From UBA9926 sp018645765 (GTDB lineage: Bacteria; Pseudomonadota; Gammaproteobacteria; Pseudomonadales; Azotimanducaceae): a stretch of DNA of 64,000 bases. Location of the stretch: assembly GCA_949372755.1 (NCBI GenBank), contig CASIBO010000012.1:1-64000 (forward strand). The letters run 5' to 3'. Of the stretch, positions 45,852 to 54,278 are shown piece after piece (within the stretch, counting starts at the first letter, position 1; the number at the start of each line of letters is the position of its first letter). The notes beneath the pieces are model-generated. The model saw nothing but the letters and a program-made list of their open reading frames with translations, did no database searches and had not been told where the DNA came from. Made by a program: the position numbers and the translations under genes.

Positions 45852-46307
45852 CTATAACAGTTCCTTCGCCATAACAATCGCATCCTCACGACCTACATCG
45901 ATCGGATAATAATTTCGGCGACGGCCAATTTCATTGAATCCCGTGGTGTCGTAGAGCGCGATGGCGGCCGCATTTGAGGCTCGAACCTCTAAAAAAACAC
46001 TGCGCACTTTTCCCGCAGCGGCTTGGGCCAGCAGGTGACTCAGCAATTCCCGACCAAGCCCTGCGCCTTGCTGCTCAGGGTGGATACACAGATTGAGCAC
46101 ATGGGCTTCGCCTGCACCCGTACTTAAGATGCCATGCCCGACTGGGCGTTGATCCGCCAAAACAAGACAACAATAATCGGTGCCATTTAGGCTCGTTCTA
46201 AAGTTACCCTGAGTCCATGGGTGCGAATAGGCTGCATGCTCGTTGTTTAACACATACGGCAAATCAATGTGCTTCATCAGACGAAACCTGGCATTCGAAG
46301 ATCGCAT
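45852..46307 (-). CDS. rimI: Ribosomal protein S18 alanine N-acetyltransferase RimI
   Basis: 151 residues. GNAT fold with acetyl-CoA loop LCIHPEQQGAGLGRELLSHLL, EVRASNAAAIALYDTTGFNEIGRRRNYYP typical of RimI (residues near 105-135). The ATG at 46307 overlaps the holD stop (TGATG), implying coupling; an upstream frame start would lie inside holD. Confidence 0.93.
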   Translation of the reverse strand: MRSSNARFRLMKHIDLPYVLNNEHAAYSHPWTQGNFRTSLNGTDYCCLVLADQRPVGHGILSTGAGEAHVLNLCIHPEQQGAGLGRELLSHLLAQAAAGKVRSVFLEVRASNAAAIALYDTTGFNEIGRRRNYYPIDVGREDAIVMAKELL

Positions 46308-46885
46308 CACGCCCCTTGCGTACTCAACTGCTGCCAAAGCCTGGCTTTGCGCTCAACAGCGGTCGCGGGCGCCAAGAGATCCGGCACCTGTAAGACCCAA
46401 TTGCGACGCTCACCCCGCTCTGAAAACACCCGTTCGATCAAGGCGATCAATTCAGGACACTGACCTGTAAGCGCTAAAACAGTTGTTGGCAAATCAGCGA
46501 TCCACGTCGCGGCTTTCGTCGCATCAAGTACTTGCTCACCGCTCGTTGAAAACAGTTGCGACTGCAGTAAGGGTTTCGTGGCCAACCCGTTTACCGCCAA
46601 TCCGATATCATCTGAGAGTTGATTCAACTGTGATGCCGCATCAGCGGCTTGTCCTTGTTTGCTGAGCTGCAACGTCGCAACCGTTCGGTAATTTCGGACC
46701 AAGACCTGCCAATCGATTCGCGACTCGGCCAGATCCATTGCCGCAACGGGCGCGTTAAGGGTTGGCTGTGGATTGGTCGGATCGGGTGAACCGGCCTCGG
46801 GCTCAACGGCGGCGGACGTAGCAGCACCACGAAGGCGCCAGCGATCAATGCCGATTTCCGTTAACACCTGCTCGCGTCGACTCAC
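46307..46885 (-). CDS. holD: DNA polymerase III psi subunit HolD (divergent)
   Basis: 192 residues. The N-terminus SRREQVLTEIGIDRWRLR matches the HolD chi-binding start, and the C-terminus ARLWQQLSTQG matches the HolD end. Position immediately upstream of rimI is the classical one. The middle is divergent and longer than in E. coli (137 residues), with an Ala/Gln-rich segment. With HolC, also in this window, it forms the chi-psi bridge of the clamp loader. The call rests on end motifs plus gene order. Confidence 0.75.
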   Translation of the reverse strand: MSRREQVLTEIGIDRWRLRGAATSAAVEPEAGSPDPTNPQPTLNAPVAAMDLAESRIDWQVLVRNYRTVATLQLSKQGQAADAASQLNQLSDDIGLAVNGLATKPLLQSQLFSTSGEQVLDATKAATWIADLPTTVLALTGQCPELIALIERVFSERGERRNWVLQVPDLLAPATAVERKARLWQQLSTQGA

Positions 46886-46962
46886 CGAATAATTTTCCTT
46901 GCCTTATGATTTAACTGATCCGTTCGAACAACAGCCCGTTGCGCTATCCGTCGATCACGGTT

Positions 46963-48138
46963 TTAAAAATACCACCGAAGGCTCACATAAAGCGATCGCG
47001 GGAAGATTCCGTACTCGGACCCCTGCGTGATCCCTAAGTCGGTTGCGGCAACCACCGCGTCACCGAGAAAATGATAGTAACCAACATCAATGTACGTATT
47101 CTCACTGGCATTATAACTCGTTGCCATCGATAAAAACGCCGAGTCATCACTCAAGTTCATTAAGGCCTGGCCTGAGACACTCAGCAGCGGATTAACCTGG
47201 GACTGGACCCCGGCTGCAAGATAGTGACGTCCTAACAAATACACGCCGCCCTTATCAAAAGCCACACCTTCCTGAGCGGCCAGATAGCCTTTAGGATCCT
47301 CCGAGCCGGGTCCGTTATAATGGTATTCAACCATGACCAAAGAAAAGGCATTCAGCGCAAAATCGACACCGAGCGATGCCCGCAGATAGTCTGCATTACC
47401 CTGGGTTGCTGCAACCTCCGCCCAATAGCCACTGGACCCGAGCGATCCTTCCACTCCAACGCCCATGAGCAATTCATCCGCATAATCAATCAGCGTGACT
47501 TGGTAGTCCTGACCTTGAAAGTTGGTTCGCGCCTGCATAAACGCAGCGGAGGTCTGCGATTGCGCGGAAGCCCCCATCACAAAGCCAACATCAATCTCAC
47601 TCAAATCGCCAACCGATGCCTGATACCGAACAGCATCCACGCCCCGTCGATACTCCTGGTCAAGCGTTCGAACATCAAAAGGCAGAAACACATCACTGGG
47701 GCTGACAAACCTCGAATTGCCAAACGCAATGGACTGCCGGCCGAGGGTTAGATCGCCCTGATCCAGTCGAATTTGAACGTTAAAGCGATCGAGATTCTGC
47801 AGCGTGAGTGATTTCTCAGAGCCATGGCCAAGCGTCGCGTCTAAATCATCGAACCGATACGTTGGGTCGCTCAGGGTGGCACGGCGCAATGCGCGGATTG
47901 ATTCCGTGCTCACAACTTGAGTGAATTGGAGGTGGCTTTCAAAATTGACCCTTCCCGTGAGGTTTTGATCCCACATCAATCTCAATGGCATCTGGAGGCT
48001 CGATTGCTCCGATGCTGTCAACAATCCGTTCTCGATCGGCTCTTGGGTGATCACAAACGCTTTGAGCGATCCCGTAAAATCAGGGCGTGCGGGCGCGGAC
48101 AACAGTAGCAGTATGATCATCGATCCGCGCGCGAACAT
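46963..48138 (-). CDS. Outer-membrane beta-barrel protein of the Lol-like operon
   Basis: 391 residues. It has an N-terminal signal peptide (MIILLLLSAPARPDF), then alternating strands with many aromatic and Gly residues, and ends with Trp-Tyr-Phe, the aromatic C-terminus recognised by the BAM complex. Blocks include NLDRFNVQIRLDQGDLTLGRQSIAFG and YIDVGYYHF. It looks porin-like but I do not recognise the family. It overlaps the ATPase gene by one base at 48138 and is the last gene of the operon, so it is probably the outer-membrane end of the export path. Confidence 0.75.
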   Translation of the reverse strand: MFARGSMIILLLLSAPARPDFTGSLKAFVITQEPIENGLLTASEQSSLQMPLRLMWDQNLTGRVNFESHLQFTQVVSTESIRALRRATLSDPTYRFDDLDATLGHGSEKSLTLQNLDRFNVQIRLDQGDLTLGRQSIAFGNSRFVSPSDVFLPFDVRTLDQEYRRGVDAVRYQASVGDLSEIDVGFVMGASAQSQTSAAFMQARTNFQGQDYQVTLIDYADELLMGVGVEGSLGSSGYWAEVAATQGNADYLRASLGVDFALNAFSLVMVEYHYNGPGSEDPKGYLAAQEGVAFDKGGVYLLGRHYLAAGVQSQVNPLLSVSGQALMNLSDDSAFLSMATSYNASENTYIDVGYYHFLGDAVVAATDLGITQGSEYGIFPRSLYVSLRWYF

Positions 48139-48824
48139 CAGCGCACCTCATCTTGCTCTACGACCCCATCTTTTATGTGCACCAATCGCTGCGCGCGGGC
48201 CATAATCATCTGATCATGGGTCGAAAACAAAAAGGTCAACCCTTGCTCGGCATTGAGCTCACGCATCAAATCAAGCAGCTCCGCGCCAGTTTTTGAATCC
48301 AGGTTCGCGGTGGGCTCATCCGCTAAGATGATATCGGGTTTAGACGCCATCGCCCGAGCGACCGCAACACGTTGTTGCTGGCCACCAGAAAGCTCTGCCG
48401 GGCGGCGATGACCCAAACCTTTTAGCCCAACCAAGCCAAGCATCTCTAAAACCCGCGCTTGGCGATTCAACTTTGGGACGCCCTGTAGCAACATAATGTA
48501 CTCAATGTTTTCATGGGCGGATAAAACGGGGATTAAATTATAGGCTTGAAAAATAAACCCGATATGGTCTCGCCGGAAATCTGAAATCGCATTCCCCGTC
48601 ATGCCCGCAATATCTTGCCCTTGCAGCAGAACTCGCCCTTCATCGGGTTGGTCGAGACCACCGATTAAATTCAGAAGCGTTGATTTACCCGAACCAGACG
48701 GCCCAATGATCGCGGTAAACTCGCCTTGCTCGATCGAGACGCTAATGCCGTTGACTGCGGCCACAAGAGTGACGCCGCTACCATAACAGCGCCTTAAATT
48801 CTGAGTTTCAATTACGATCGACAT
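48138..48824 (-). CDS. LolD/MacB-type ABC transporter ATP-binding protein
   Basis: 228 residues from the ATG at 48824 (AGGAGG 5 bases upstream). Walker A is GPSGSGKST, the signature LSGGQQQRVAVARAMA, Walker B ILADEPTANLD with the H-loop STHD. It belongs to the MacB/LolD group of mechanotransmission ABC systems, which work with FtsX-type permeases. The long N-terminal open extension (to 49079) overlaps the permease gene and is not coding. Confidence 0.93.
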   Translation of the reverse strand: MSIVIETQNLRRCYGSGVTLVAAVNGISVSIEQGEFTAIIGPSGSGKSTLLNLIGGLDQPDEGRVLLQGQDIAGMTGNAISDFRRDHIGFIFQAYNLIPVLSAHENIEYIMLLQGVPKLNRQARVLEMLGLVGLKGLGHRRPAELSGGQQQRVAVARAMASKPDIILADEPTANLDSKTGAELLDLMRELNAEQGLTFLFSTHDQMIMARAQRLVHIKDGVVEQDEVR

Positions 48825-48832
48825 AGCACCTC

Positions 48833-50056
48833 CTACAAGGCTTTTTGTAAGGACCGTGCGGGCGCGATCCGAGCGGCAAAAAGCGCTGGATAAATTGCGG
48901 CAACGACGGTTAACAAAATGACATACAGCGGGAATTGAACAAATTGATACCACACGAGCTCTGGGTAGAGCCGCCCCGGTAAAACAACACCAGAAAATTC
49001 CATCGTGCCGCCTAAGGGCAGCCCATTCGCCGTAAAATAAGTCATAAGGCAAAAGGCAATCGGCAAGCCAATACCGCAACTTATCACCGCCAGCGCAAAT
49101 GCCTCGAGCAGAATCAGCCCGCCAATAAAGGCCGGCCGAGTGCCGATGGCCTTGGCGATCGCCAGCTCATAGAGCCGCTCATAAATCGACATAAAAATAG
49201 AGTTGATCACGCCGAGGGACGCAAATAGAAACAGCACGACACCAATAATCAACGTGGCGTAGCTGGTCATTTCAAGCATTGCCCCAACGCTTGGCTGTAA
49301 TGCGAGCCAGCCCTTGAACTCAACACCCTCTTCCTGAATTTCTCTGGCAAGCGCAAGGTCTGATCGATTGGCATCCTTAAAATCTTTAAACCGCAGCGCG
49401 ATCTGGTGCAAACCGTCCCCTAGATGAAACAAGGCTTGGGCAGCACCAATAGGAATAAATACAAACGATTCATCCAATTCCTTCGGACCAAACTCAATGA
49501 TCCCCGAAACTCTAAAAAGTCCCTGCACCAATTCATTGTTATCGACCGCTGAGGCCGTCAATACCACCCGGTCGCCAATGCCAATCTCAAGCTTTTCGGC
49601 CATTAGCCGACCCATCAATAGCCCTCTAGGATTATCAGAGAGATACTCACCCTCAACAAGGGCTTGTCGAAGCCGACTCGTTGCGATTTCTTTTTTAGGA
49701 TCGACGCCATAAACCATCCCGCCCAAAGTATTGTAGCTCGAGCCAATAACAGCCGGGACCACAACTCTTGGTGCATAAGCTGTAAGCGTTTCATCTTCCT
49801 CTAATACCGTGAGAATCGATTTCGGGGACGCAAGGTATAAAGTCGAATCAAACCGATCCCGAAAACCTGTTTTATAGATTTGCGCCTCGCCCTCTAGCGT
49901 CTGCGTAATGCCGCCAACCATAACCCCCAGCATGCCTAAAATCAGCCCGTCCATCAGGATCATGACGACCAAGGAACTGGTAATCAGCAGACAGGTCAGA
50001 AAGGTACGCCGACCATTGCGAAAGAGGTTACGAAAGGCGAGTTGAATCAGCAGCAT
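48833..50056 (-). CDS. FtsX/LolE-type ABC permease (second)
   Basis: About 407 residues. Starts LLIQLAFRNLFRNGRRT with one membrane helix near the N-terminus, then a large periplasmic MacB-like domain (GLLMGRLMAEKLEIGIGDRVVL). Three helices lie in the last 150 residues (FtsX domain, YERLYELAIAKAIGTRP). It begins one base after the stop of the preceding permease. The two permeases are probably a heterodimer, as in LolCE. Confidence 0.9.
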   Translation of the reverse strand: MLLIQLAFRNLFRNGRRTFLTCLLITSSLVVMILMDGLILGMLGVMVGGITQTLEGEAQIYKTGFRDRFDSTLYLASPKSILTVLEEDETLTAYAPRVVVPAVIGSSYNTLGGMVYGVDPKKEIATSRLRQALVEGEYLSDNPRGLLMGRLMAEKLEIGIGDRVVLTASAVDNNELVQGLFRVSGIIEFGPKELDESFVFIPIGAAQALFHLGDGLHQIALRFKDFKDANRSDLALAREIQEEGVEFKGWLALQPSVGAMLEMTSYATLIIGVVLFLFASLGVINSIFMSIYERLYELAIAKAIGTRPAFIGGLILLEAFALAVISCGIGLPIAFCLMTYFTANGLPLGGTMEFSGVVLPGRLYPELVWYQFVQFPLYVILLTVVAAIYPALFAARIAPARSLQKAL

Positions 50057-50057
50057 C

Positions 50058-51275
50058 TCAGTGCTCACCCATCGCATCTTTTGGATTAATCCGAGCCGCG
50101 CGCAATCCTGGAAAAATGCTAACGAGAAAAGCCGTGCCCAGCACCACCGCCCAGGGCATTAGAAAAACAAATAAAGAGGTCTCGCCTTTTAAGTGTTCAA
50201 AAGCAACGCCGCCCATATCGACGGCTTCTGGCAAACGCCACCCGACTTCTGTAAACCAAACAATTAGGGGCGACACCAAGGCAAACCCGATGAGACAGCT
50301 CAAAAAGGCCAAAGAGAAGGTCTCCAAGGCAATCAGCCAGACCAATCGATTCGGACGCATTCCAATAGCACGCAAAACACCGAACTCCCGAGTTCGCTCA
50401 AACACCGACATCAAGACCGTATTGAGCACCCCGATAAACACTAAAAACACGATCAACACCATCATATATTGGTTTGAACGTCGATCGGTTTGCATGGTTT
50501 CATAAAATGTCGCCTCGATCACCTGCCACGGCGCCACCTCCAAGTCCGGCAGCAGGGTCTGAAGCGAACGCGCAAGCGCCTGGTTATCGACACCATCGTT
50601 CACCAATAACGCATATTGATGCGCGCCTTCGGTTAAAGCTAGGTAGATGCGGGCCGCTTGAATTGGGAGGTAAACGCTCATCCGATCATGGGATGATTCG
50701 CTGCCAACTAGGGCGCTGACTCTAAAAATATCGTTGGCAATCGAGCCATCGGCCGCTTGCCCCACCAGAACCAACTCATCTCCAATTTCCAAATCCAGCG
50801 CGCGGGCTAAGCTGAGCCCAATCATCGCCTCATAGTAGCCTTCTGAATTAGTACCTGCGTTAAAGTACGTTCCGGCCGAGACTTTGTCGCGAAGACGCGT
50901 GACCGTTGGCTCTGCCAAAACATCAACCCCAATTATTGGGGCGGGTACGGATTTATCAGTTGCATAAGCAAGCCCAGCTGAAAAAATCCTCGGCGCATAA
51001 CTGCGCACGTCTTCCTGCTCACTCAAAAATATTTCAAGCTGCTTCGTGTTTTTTATAACGCGATGCGCTTTGGGGGTCGCACGATAATCCAATTGATGGA
51101 TTTGAATGTGCCCCACCCGGTCCCCGGTAAAGATATCAACAATATTACCCCAGCTACCCTCCAGCAAAGACATTGAAAAAACAAAGAGCATATAGCCGCC
51201 GCCCATAGACAAACCAGTGAGCAGGCTTCGTCTGCGTTGTCTAAATAAATTCCGAAAGGCCATCTTTAGCAGCAT
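50058..51275 (-). CDS. FtsX/LolC-type ABC permease (first)
   Basis: 405 residues, starting MLLKMAFRNLFRQRRRS. Same layout as its partner: one N-terminal helix, a periplasmic domain and three C-terminal helices with FERTREFGVLRAIGMRP. It starts 3 bases after the LolA-like gene. It pairs with the downstream permease and ATPase to push a lipid or lipoprotein out of the inner membrane. Confidence 0.9.
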   Translation of the reverse strand: MLLKMAFRNLFRQRRRSLLTGLSMGGGYMLFVFSMSLLEGSWGNIVDIFTGDRVGHIQIHQLDYRATPKAHRVIKNTKQLEIFLSEQEDVRSYAPRIFSAGLAYATDKSVPAPIIGVDVLAEPTVTRLRDKVSAGTYFNAGTNSEGYYEAMIGLSLARALDLEIGDELVLVGQAADGSIANDIFRVSALVGSESSHDRMSVYLPIQAARIYLALTEGAHQYALLVNDGVDNQALARSLQTLLPDLEVAPWQVIEATFYETMQTDRRSNQYMMVLIVFLVFIGVLNTVLMSVFERTREFGVLRAIGMRPNRLVWLIALETFSLAFLSCLIGFALVSPLIVWFTEVGWRLPEAVDMGGVAFEHLKGETSLFVFLMPWAVVLGTAFLVSIFPGLRAARINPKDAMGEH

Positions 51276-51277
51276 CG

Positions 51278-52210
51278 TTAGAACCTGCGTTTCAATGCGC
51301 GAAGCGTGAACGTCTCTGCCGTGATTGACGGATCATTTACTGTGAGATCTTCGTAAACAATCACCGTTTCAAATCCTTTTTTGTTCAAAGGCGTCATCAC
51401 CAGTTTTGCGGGTAATACTAGACTGCCAAACAGTCTTGGCTCGGAAAAGGTCAGCGTTCTAACTGCGACACCCTTATCATCAAAAAAGGTTTGACCCTGT
51501 GGGATCAGGGGCGACTTTAAGACGGTGTAAACGATGCGTCCCCAAACGGTGACCGTCTCCTCCTTCGGTATCAAGGTCACCTCATAGGTATCCGCTAGAC
51601 TCACAAGACTCAGGGTGTAGGCCTCGCTGAGGGTTGTTTGTTTAACCAAATCATCGTTGGTAAAATCGCTACCCATCCAAGCGTTCATCATCATGGACGG
51701 TGGTACCTTAATAATGCGATTAATTTTCGGAAGATAATTCCACATCTCATTTTCTCGCTTCAGAGTGGCGACACCCCGATCTTTTTTAGGCGCTAAGATT
51801 CGAAAATAAGAATAGTCTTGCCCTTGGCTCGCCCCCACCAACGTGAGCTGGCGCTGATAGTCTGGCGTTTTGATCGCCATCGAGAGCGTAAACGTACTGG
51901 ACTCCTGCCGATAAAGCGCTTCCATTTGATCAATGAGCTGTTCAGCGCTTTGTATCTCGGCGTCGGGAGCACTTGCCTCGGCGGCGTCTTGACCCTTGAC
52001 CCCCTGAGGGTAATCCGCCGCAAACGTGTTCGTTGCGCCAAGGCAACACAACAACAGGCAGTGAATCAACCGCAAAAAGCCTCCCCATCCACGTCGCCGC
52101 AACGCATTGTCATATTCCAAGCAGGGTGTCTTGCGCTTCTGGCACCCACTGAGGCGTCGCTCGAGGGCCATTGCAGCCTCTGCTCTTTTTGAACATTTAA
52201 GATTCTTCAC
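51278..52210 (-). CDS. LolA-like outer-membrane lipoprotein-sorting protein
   Basis: 310 residues. A hydrophobic signal segment (LIHCLLLCCLGATNTFAA) sits at about residues 55-72. A LolA-like half-barrel domain follows (FRILAPKKDRGVATLK, MWNYLPKINRIIKVPPSMM, MGSDFTNDDLV), as in proteins annotated 'outer membrane lipoprotein-sorting protein'. It should carry a hydrophobic molecule across the periplasm. The GTG start at 52210 has AGGAG 7 bases upstream and overlaps the end of tetR by 14 bases. The N-terminal part before the signal is long and unusual; a start at the ATG at 52171 is an alternative. Confidence 0.85.
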   Translation of the reverse strand: MKNLKCSKRAEAAMALERRLSGCQKRKTPCLEYDNALRRRGWGGFLRLIHCLLLCCLGATNTFAADYPQGVKGQDAAEASAPDAEIQSAEQLIDQMEALYRQESSTFTLSMAIKTPDYQRQLTLVGASQGQDYSYFRILAPKKDRGVATLKRENEMWNYLPKINRIIKVPPSMMMNAWMGSDFTNDDLVKQTTLSEAYTLSLVSLADTYEVTLIPKEETVTVWGRIVYTVLKSPLIPQGQTFFDDKGVAVRTLTFSEPRLFGSLVLPAKLVMTPLNKKGFETVIVYEDLTVNDPSITAETFTLRALKRRF

Positions 52211-52943
52211 AGCGAGACTCCTTTGAGAGATTCAAGAGTTGGCCAGCATTAGGGTCGCTTTGTCGACCTTGATCGGCGCCAGCGCAAAGATCGTCAGGTT
52301 GCAGGAGCCCCCCCAACAAAAAGTCCATCATGGCCGGCCGCTCCTCGCACCCTGTCTGCCTGAGCGGATCAGGCAACAACATATAGCCGGCCAACAAGTC
52401 GTAAACGATGTTCGTTACCTGACGCCGCCGCGCTGGGGAAACCTTGGGGGATAACACGGCTCTAACTAAACCCTCTAGCAACAGAATTTCAGTTTGAAGG
52501 TAATCTCGCACCACGCCTTTACCCGTATCGACCTCCTGCAACGCAAGTTGCATATCACCATCCTTTGCCCGCAATTTGGCTAAGAGCGGCGAGCTATCGT
52601 TCTGCTGAACGCCCAAATAAAGGAACTGTCGCAGCCGTTCCAGGGGCGCGACCTGACTCGCCAAGACTGCCAGCAATTGTTCGAAATACGCTTCTGACTC
52701 AAAGGCCAATACCTGAACCAACAGCTCGGCTTTACTGTTGAAATACAGATAAATCGAACCTTTGCTCACTCCAGAGGCGGTCGCAATCTCTTGAATACTC
52801 GCCTTGCGATATCCACTTTTTAGAAACTGCTGATTCGCAACGCTTAAAATTCTGCGCCGCTTTTGGCGCTGCTTCACGCCCTCATCCGGCCACAGCAATT
52901 GCTTAATGCCGGTCAAAACGTCGGTGAGGGGTTGATCTGTCAT
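52197..52943 (-). CDS. TetR-family transcriptional regulator
   Basis: 248 residues. The helix-turn-helix is at about 37-70 (ILSVANQQFLKSGYRKASIQEIATASGVSKGSIYLYF, seen as ILSVANQQFLKSGYRKAS then QEIATASGVSKGSIYLYF). The rest is a ligand-binding domain without a recognised ligand. First gene of the Lol-like operon, so it probably represses the operon and itself. A TGACC/GGTCA inverted repeat lies 4 bases upstream of its start and faces the divergent selenoprotein-like gene. Confidence 0.92.
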   Translation of the reverse strand: MTDQPLTDVLTGIKQLLWPDEGVKQRQKRRRILSVANQQFLKSGYRKASIQEIATASGVSKGSIYLYFNSKAELLVQVLAFESEAYFEQLLAVLASQVAPLERLRQFLYLGVQQNDSSPLLAKLRAKDGDMQLALQEVDTGKGVVRDYLQTEILLLEGLVRAVLSPKVSPARRRQVTNIVYDLLAGYMLLPDPLRQTGCEERPAMMDFLLGGLLQPDDLCAGADQGRQSDPNAGQLLNLSKESRCEES

Positions 52944-52946
52944 AAC

Positions 52947-52970
52947 TGACCAGTTTGCCGATTTCGGTCA
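52947..52970. promoter_or_regulatory. Candidate TetR operator (TGACC ... GGTCA)
   Basis: Inverted 5-base arms TGACC and GGTCA with 14 bases between, directly upstream of tetR and within the 138-base divergent region. Position suggests autoregulation and perhaps control of the gene at 53082. Not tested; spacing is wider than in many TetR sites. Confidence 0.4.
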
Positions 52971-53036
52971 TTAAGTCAATAAATCTTACTGACACCAACC
53001 GACCCGCACAACCCAGTTGCACGCGCTCGCGCCGTC

Positions 53037-53068
53037 GCTTAAGGTCAAACGCGTTGCTTAAGGTCAAA
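53037..53068. repeat. Two 13-bp direct repeats before the AhpD-like gene
   Basis: GCTTAAGGTCAAA occurs at 53037-53049 and again at 53056-53068, 19 bases apart, ending 13 bases before the ATG at 53082. It could be an activator site or a duplicated leader. Confidence 0.6.
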
Positions 53069-53081
53069 AAAAGAGGTGCCT

Positions 53082-54197
53082 ATGTCCAATCTCAACCAAG
53101 CGCTGACTGAACGCCCAGACATTCAGATCGCCCTATCCAACTATTTCTTATTTTTGGCCAAGCCCGGTTATTGGTGGCACGGCGCGCAAAAAGTCGCCAT
53201 TGCGGCGGCAGCTCGAGCCGCGAGCGCCTGCTCACTCTGCGCCGAGAAAAAAGCGGCTTTATCGCGCAGTCAAATTAAAGCCCTACATCCTGAAAACGAT
53301 CTCCTGAGCCCGCTCACCGTCGACATGATTCATCAAATCATTACCGATCAAGGCCGCATAACAGAAAGCCAAGTCCAAGCACTTGAGCAAAGCGGCATTT
53401 CCAGGCTCGCCTATGCCGAACTCATTGGTATTGTGGTTTGCCTGTTTAGTATCGACGAGTTTTGCCGGGCACTCAGCCAGCCCTTGCCGGAGCTACCCCA
53501 ACCTCAACCGGGTCCTGCATCACAACGAACGCCGAAGAATCTCGAAACCAAGACGGGTTTCGTTCCAATGATCGCGAGAGAGGGCCTGACAGAGGGCGTC
53601 CAAGATCTGTGGCCCGAGGGATTCGGCGCGAATGTCATCAGGGCGCTGTCAGCCGCGCCAGATCTCGTCCGCCAGTGGAAACAATTAGCGGCAGTGTTTT
53701 ATTTACCACTTGAAGAGATGAGAAATTTGACGCAATCGGCCTCCCGCCGGCTCAATCGGATGCAAATGGAACTCATTGCGGGCCGAGTGTCCGCGATCAA
53801 CCGCTGTTTTTACTGAACCAACTCCCACGCTTCGATGCTCCGTGTGAGCGCGAACCTTGCCGGTGACACGGTCGATCTGACTGCCCTGACCGGCGCTTGC
53901 GAGAATAAGGATGCAGGCGTTCAACATGGCGCTTTGCTGCTCGCTTTCGCCGAGGCTGTCATGAGCCGAGATTCATCTATCCTAACAATGGCTCGTGATG
54001 CGTTGGAGCAAGCTAGCAGCGCCGGCATTGTGATTGAGGCGGCGGGTGTCGCCGCGAATTTTCAGCGCATGGTGCGAATAGCCGATGCAACCGGGATTCC
54101 GGTTGATGATATGACCTCAGAACTCGGCAGCACCATCAGAGAAGAACTTGGGCTTTATGGCTTTGAAGGCGCCGCCAATTCAATTCCAAGGCCTTAA
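53082..54197 (+). CDS. Candidate AhpD-like selenoprotein with in-frame TGA (Sec) in CxxU
   Basis: One frame runs 53082-54197 with a single TGA at 53814-53816. Reading TGA as Sec gives 371 residues with RCFYUTNSHASML around it: Cys242, Sec245, His249. AhpD (mycobacterial numbering) has Glu118, Cys130, Cys133, His137; here Glu230, Cys242, Sec245, His249 keep exactly the same spacing (12, 3, 4). Sec replaces the peroxide-attacking Cys. Sequence on both sides looks coding, and codons after the TGA continue a helical domain (residues 246-371). An N-terminal half has CSLC (Cys50, Cys53) but lacks the Glu and His, so it is a degenerate second domain. A hairpin follows the TGA. Alternatively two pieces split by a nonsense mutation. 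AhpD-like selenoproteins are known in bacteria. Likely a peroxide or disulfide reductase. Confidence 0.75.
53822..53848 (+). promoter_or_regulatory. Candidate bacterial SECIS hairpin
   Basis: Starts 5 bases after the TGA. Arms CTCCCACG (53822-53829) and CGTGTGAG (53841-53848) pair in 7 of 8 positions with one C-T mismatch, closing an 11-base loop. Bacterial SECIS elements lie in the coding region just after the UGA and have this geometry. SelB binding is inferred. Confidence 0.5.
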
Positions 54198-54278
54198 AAG
54201 GTGCGTTCTTTGATGACCACCGCTTCATGAGGTCTATGAGCCCCAGATCAGCACTGGATTGTTTGCGCGCATAGAAAG

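Noticed and set aside
53835..54197. A separate 120-residue gene starting at 53835
   Set aside because: It is in the same frame as the upstream gene, has no ribosome site, and its start lies inside the conserved region after the CxxU motif; better read as one gene through TGA.
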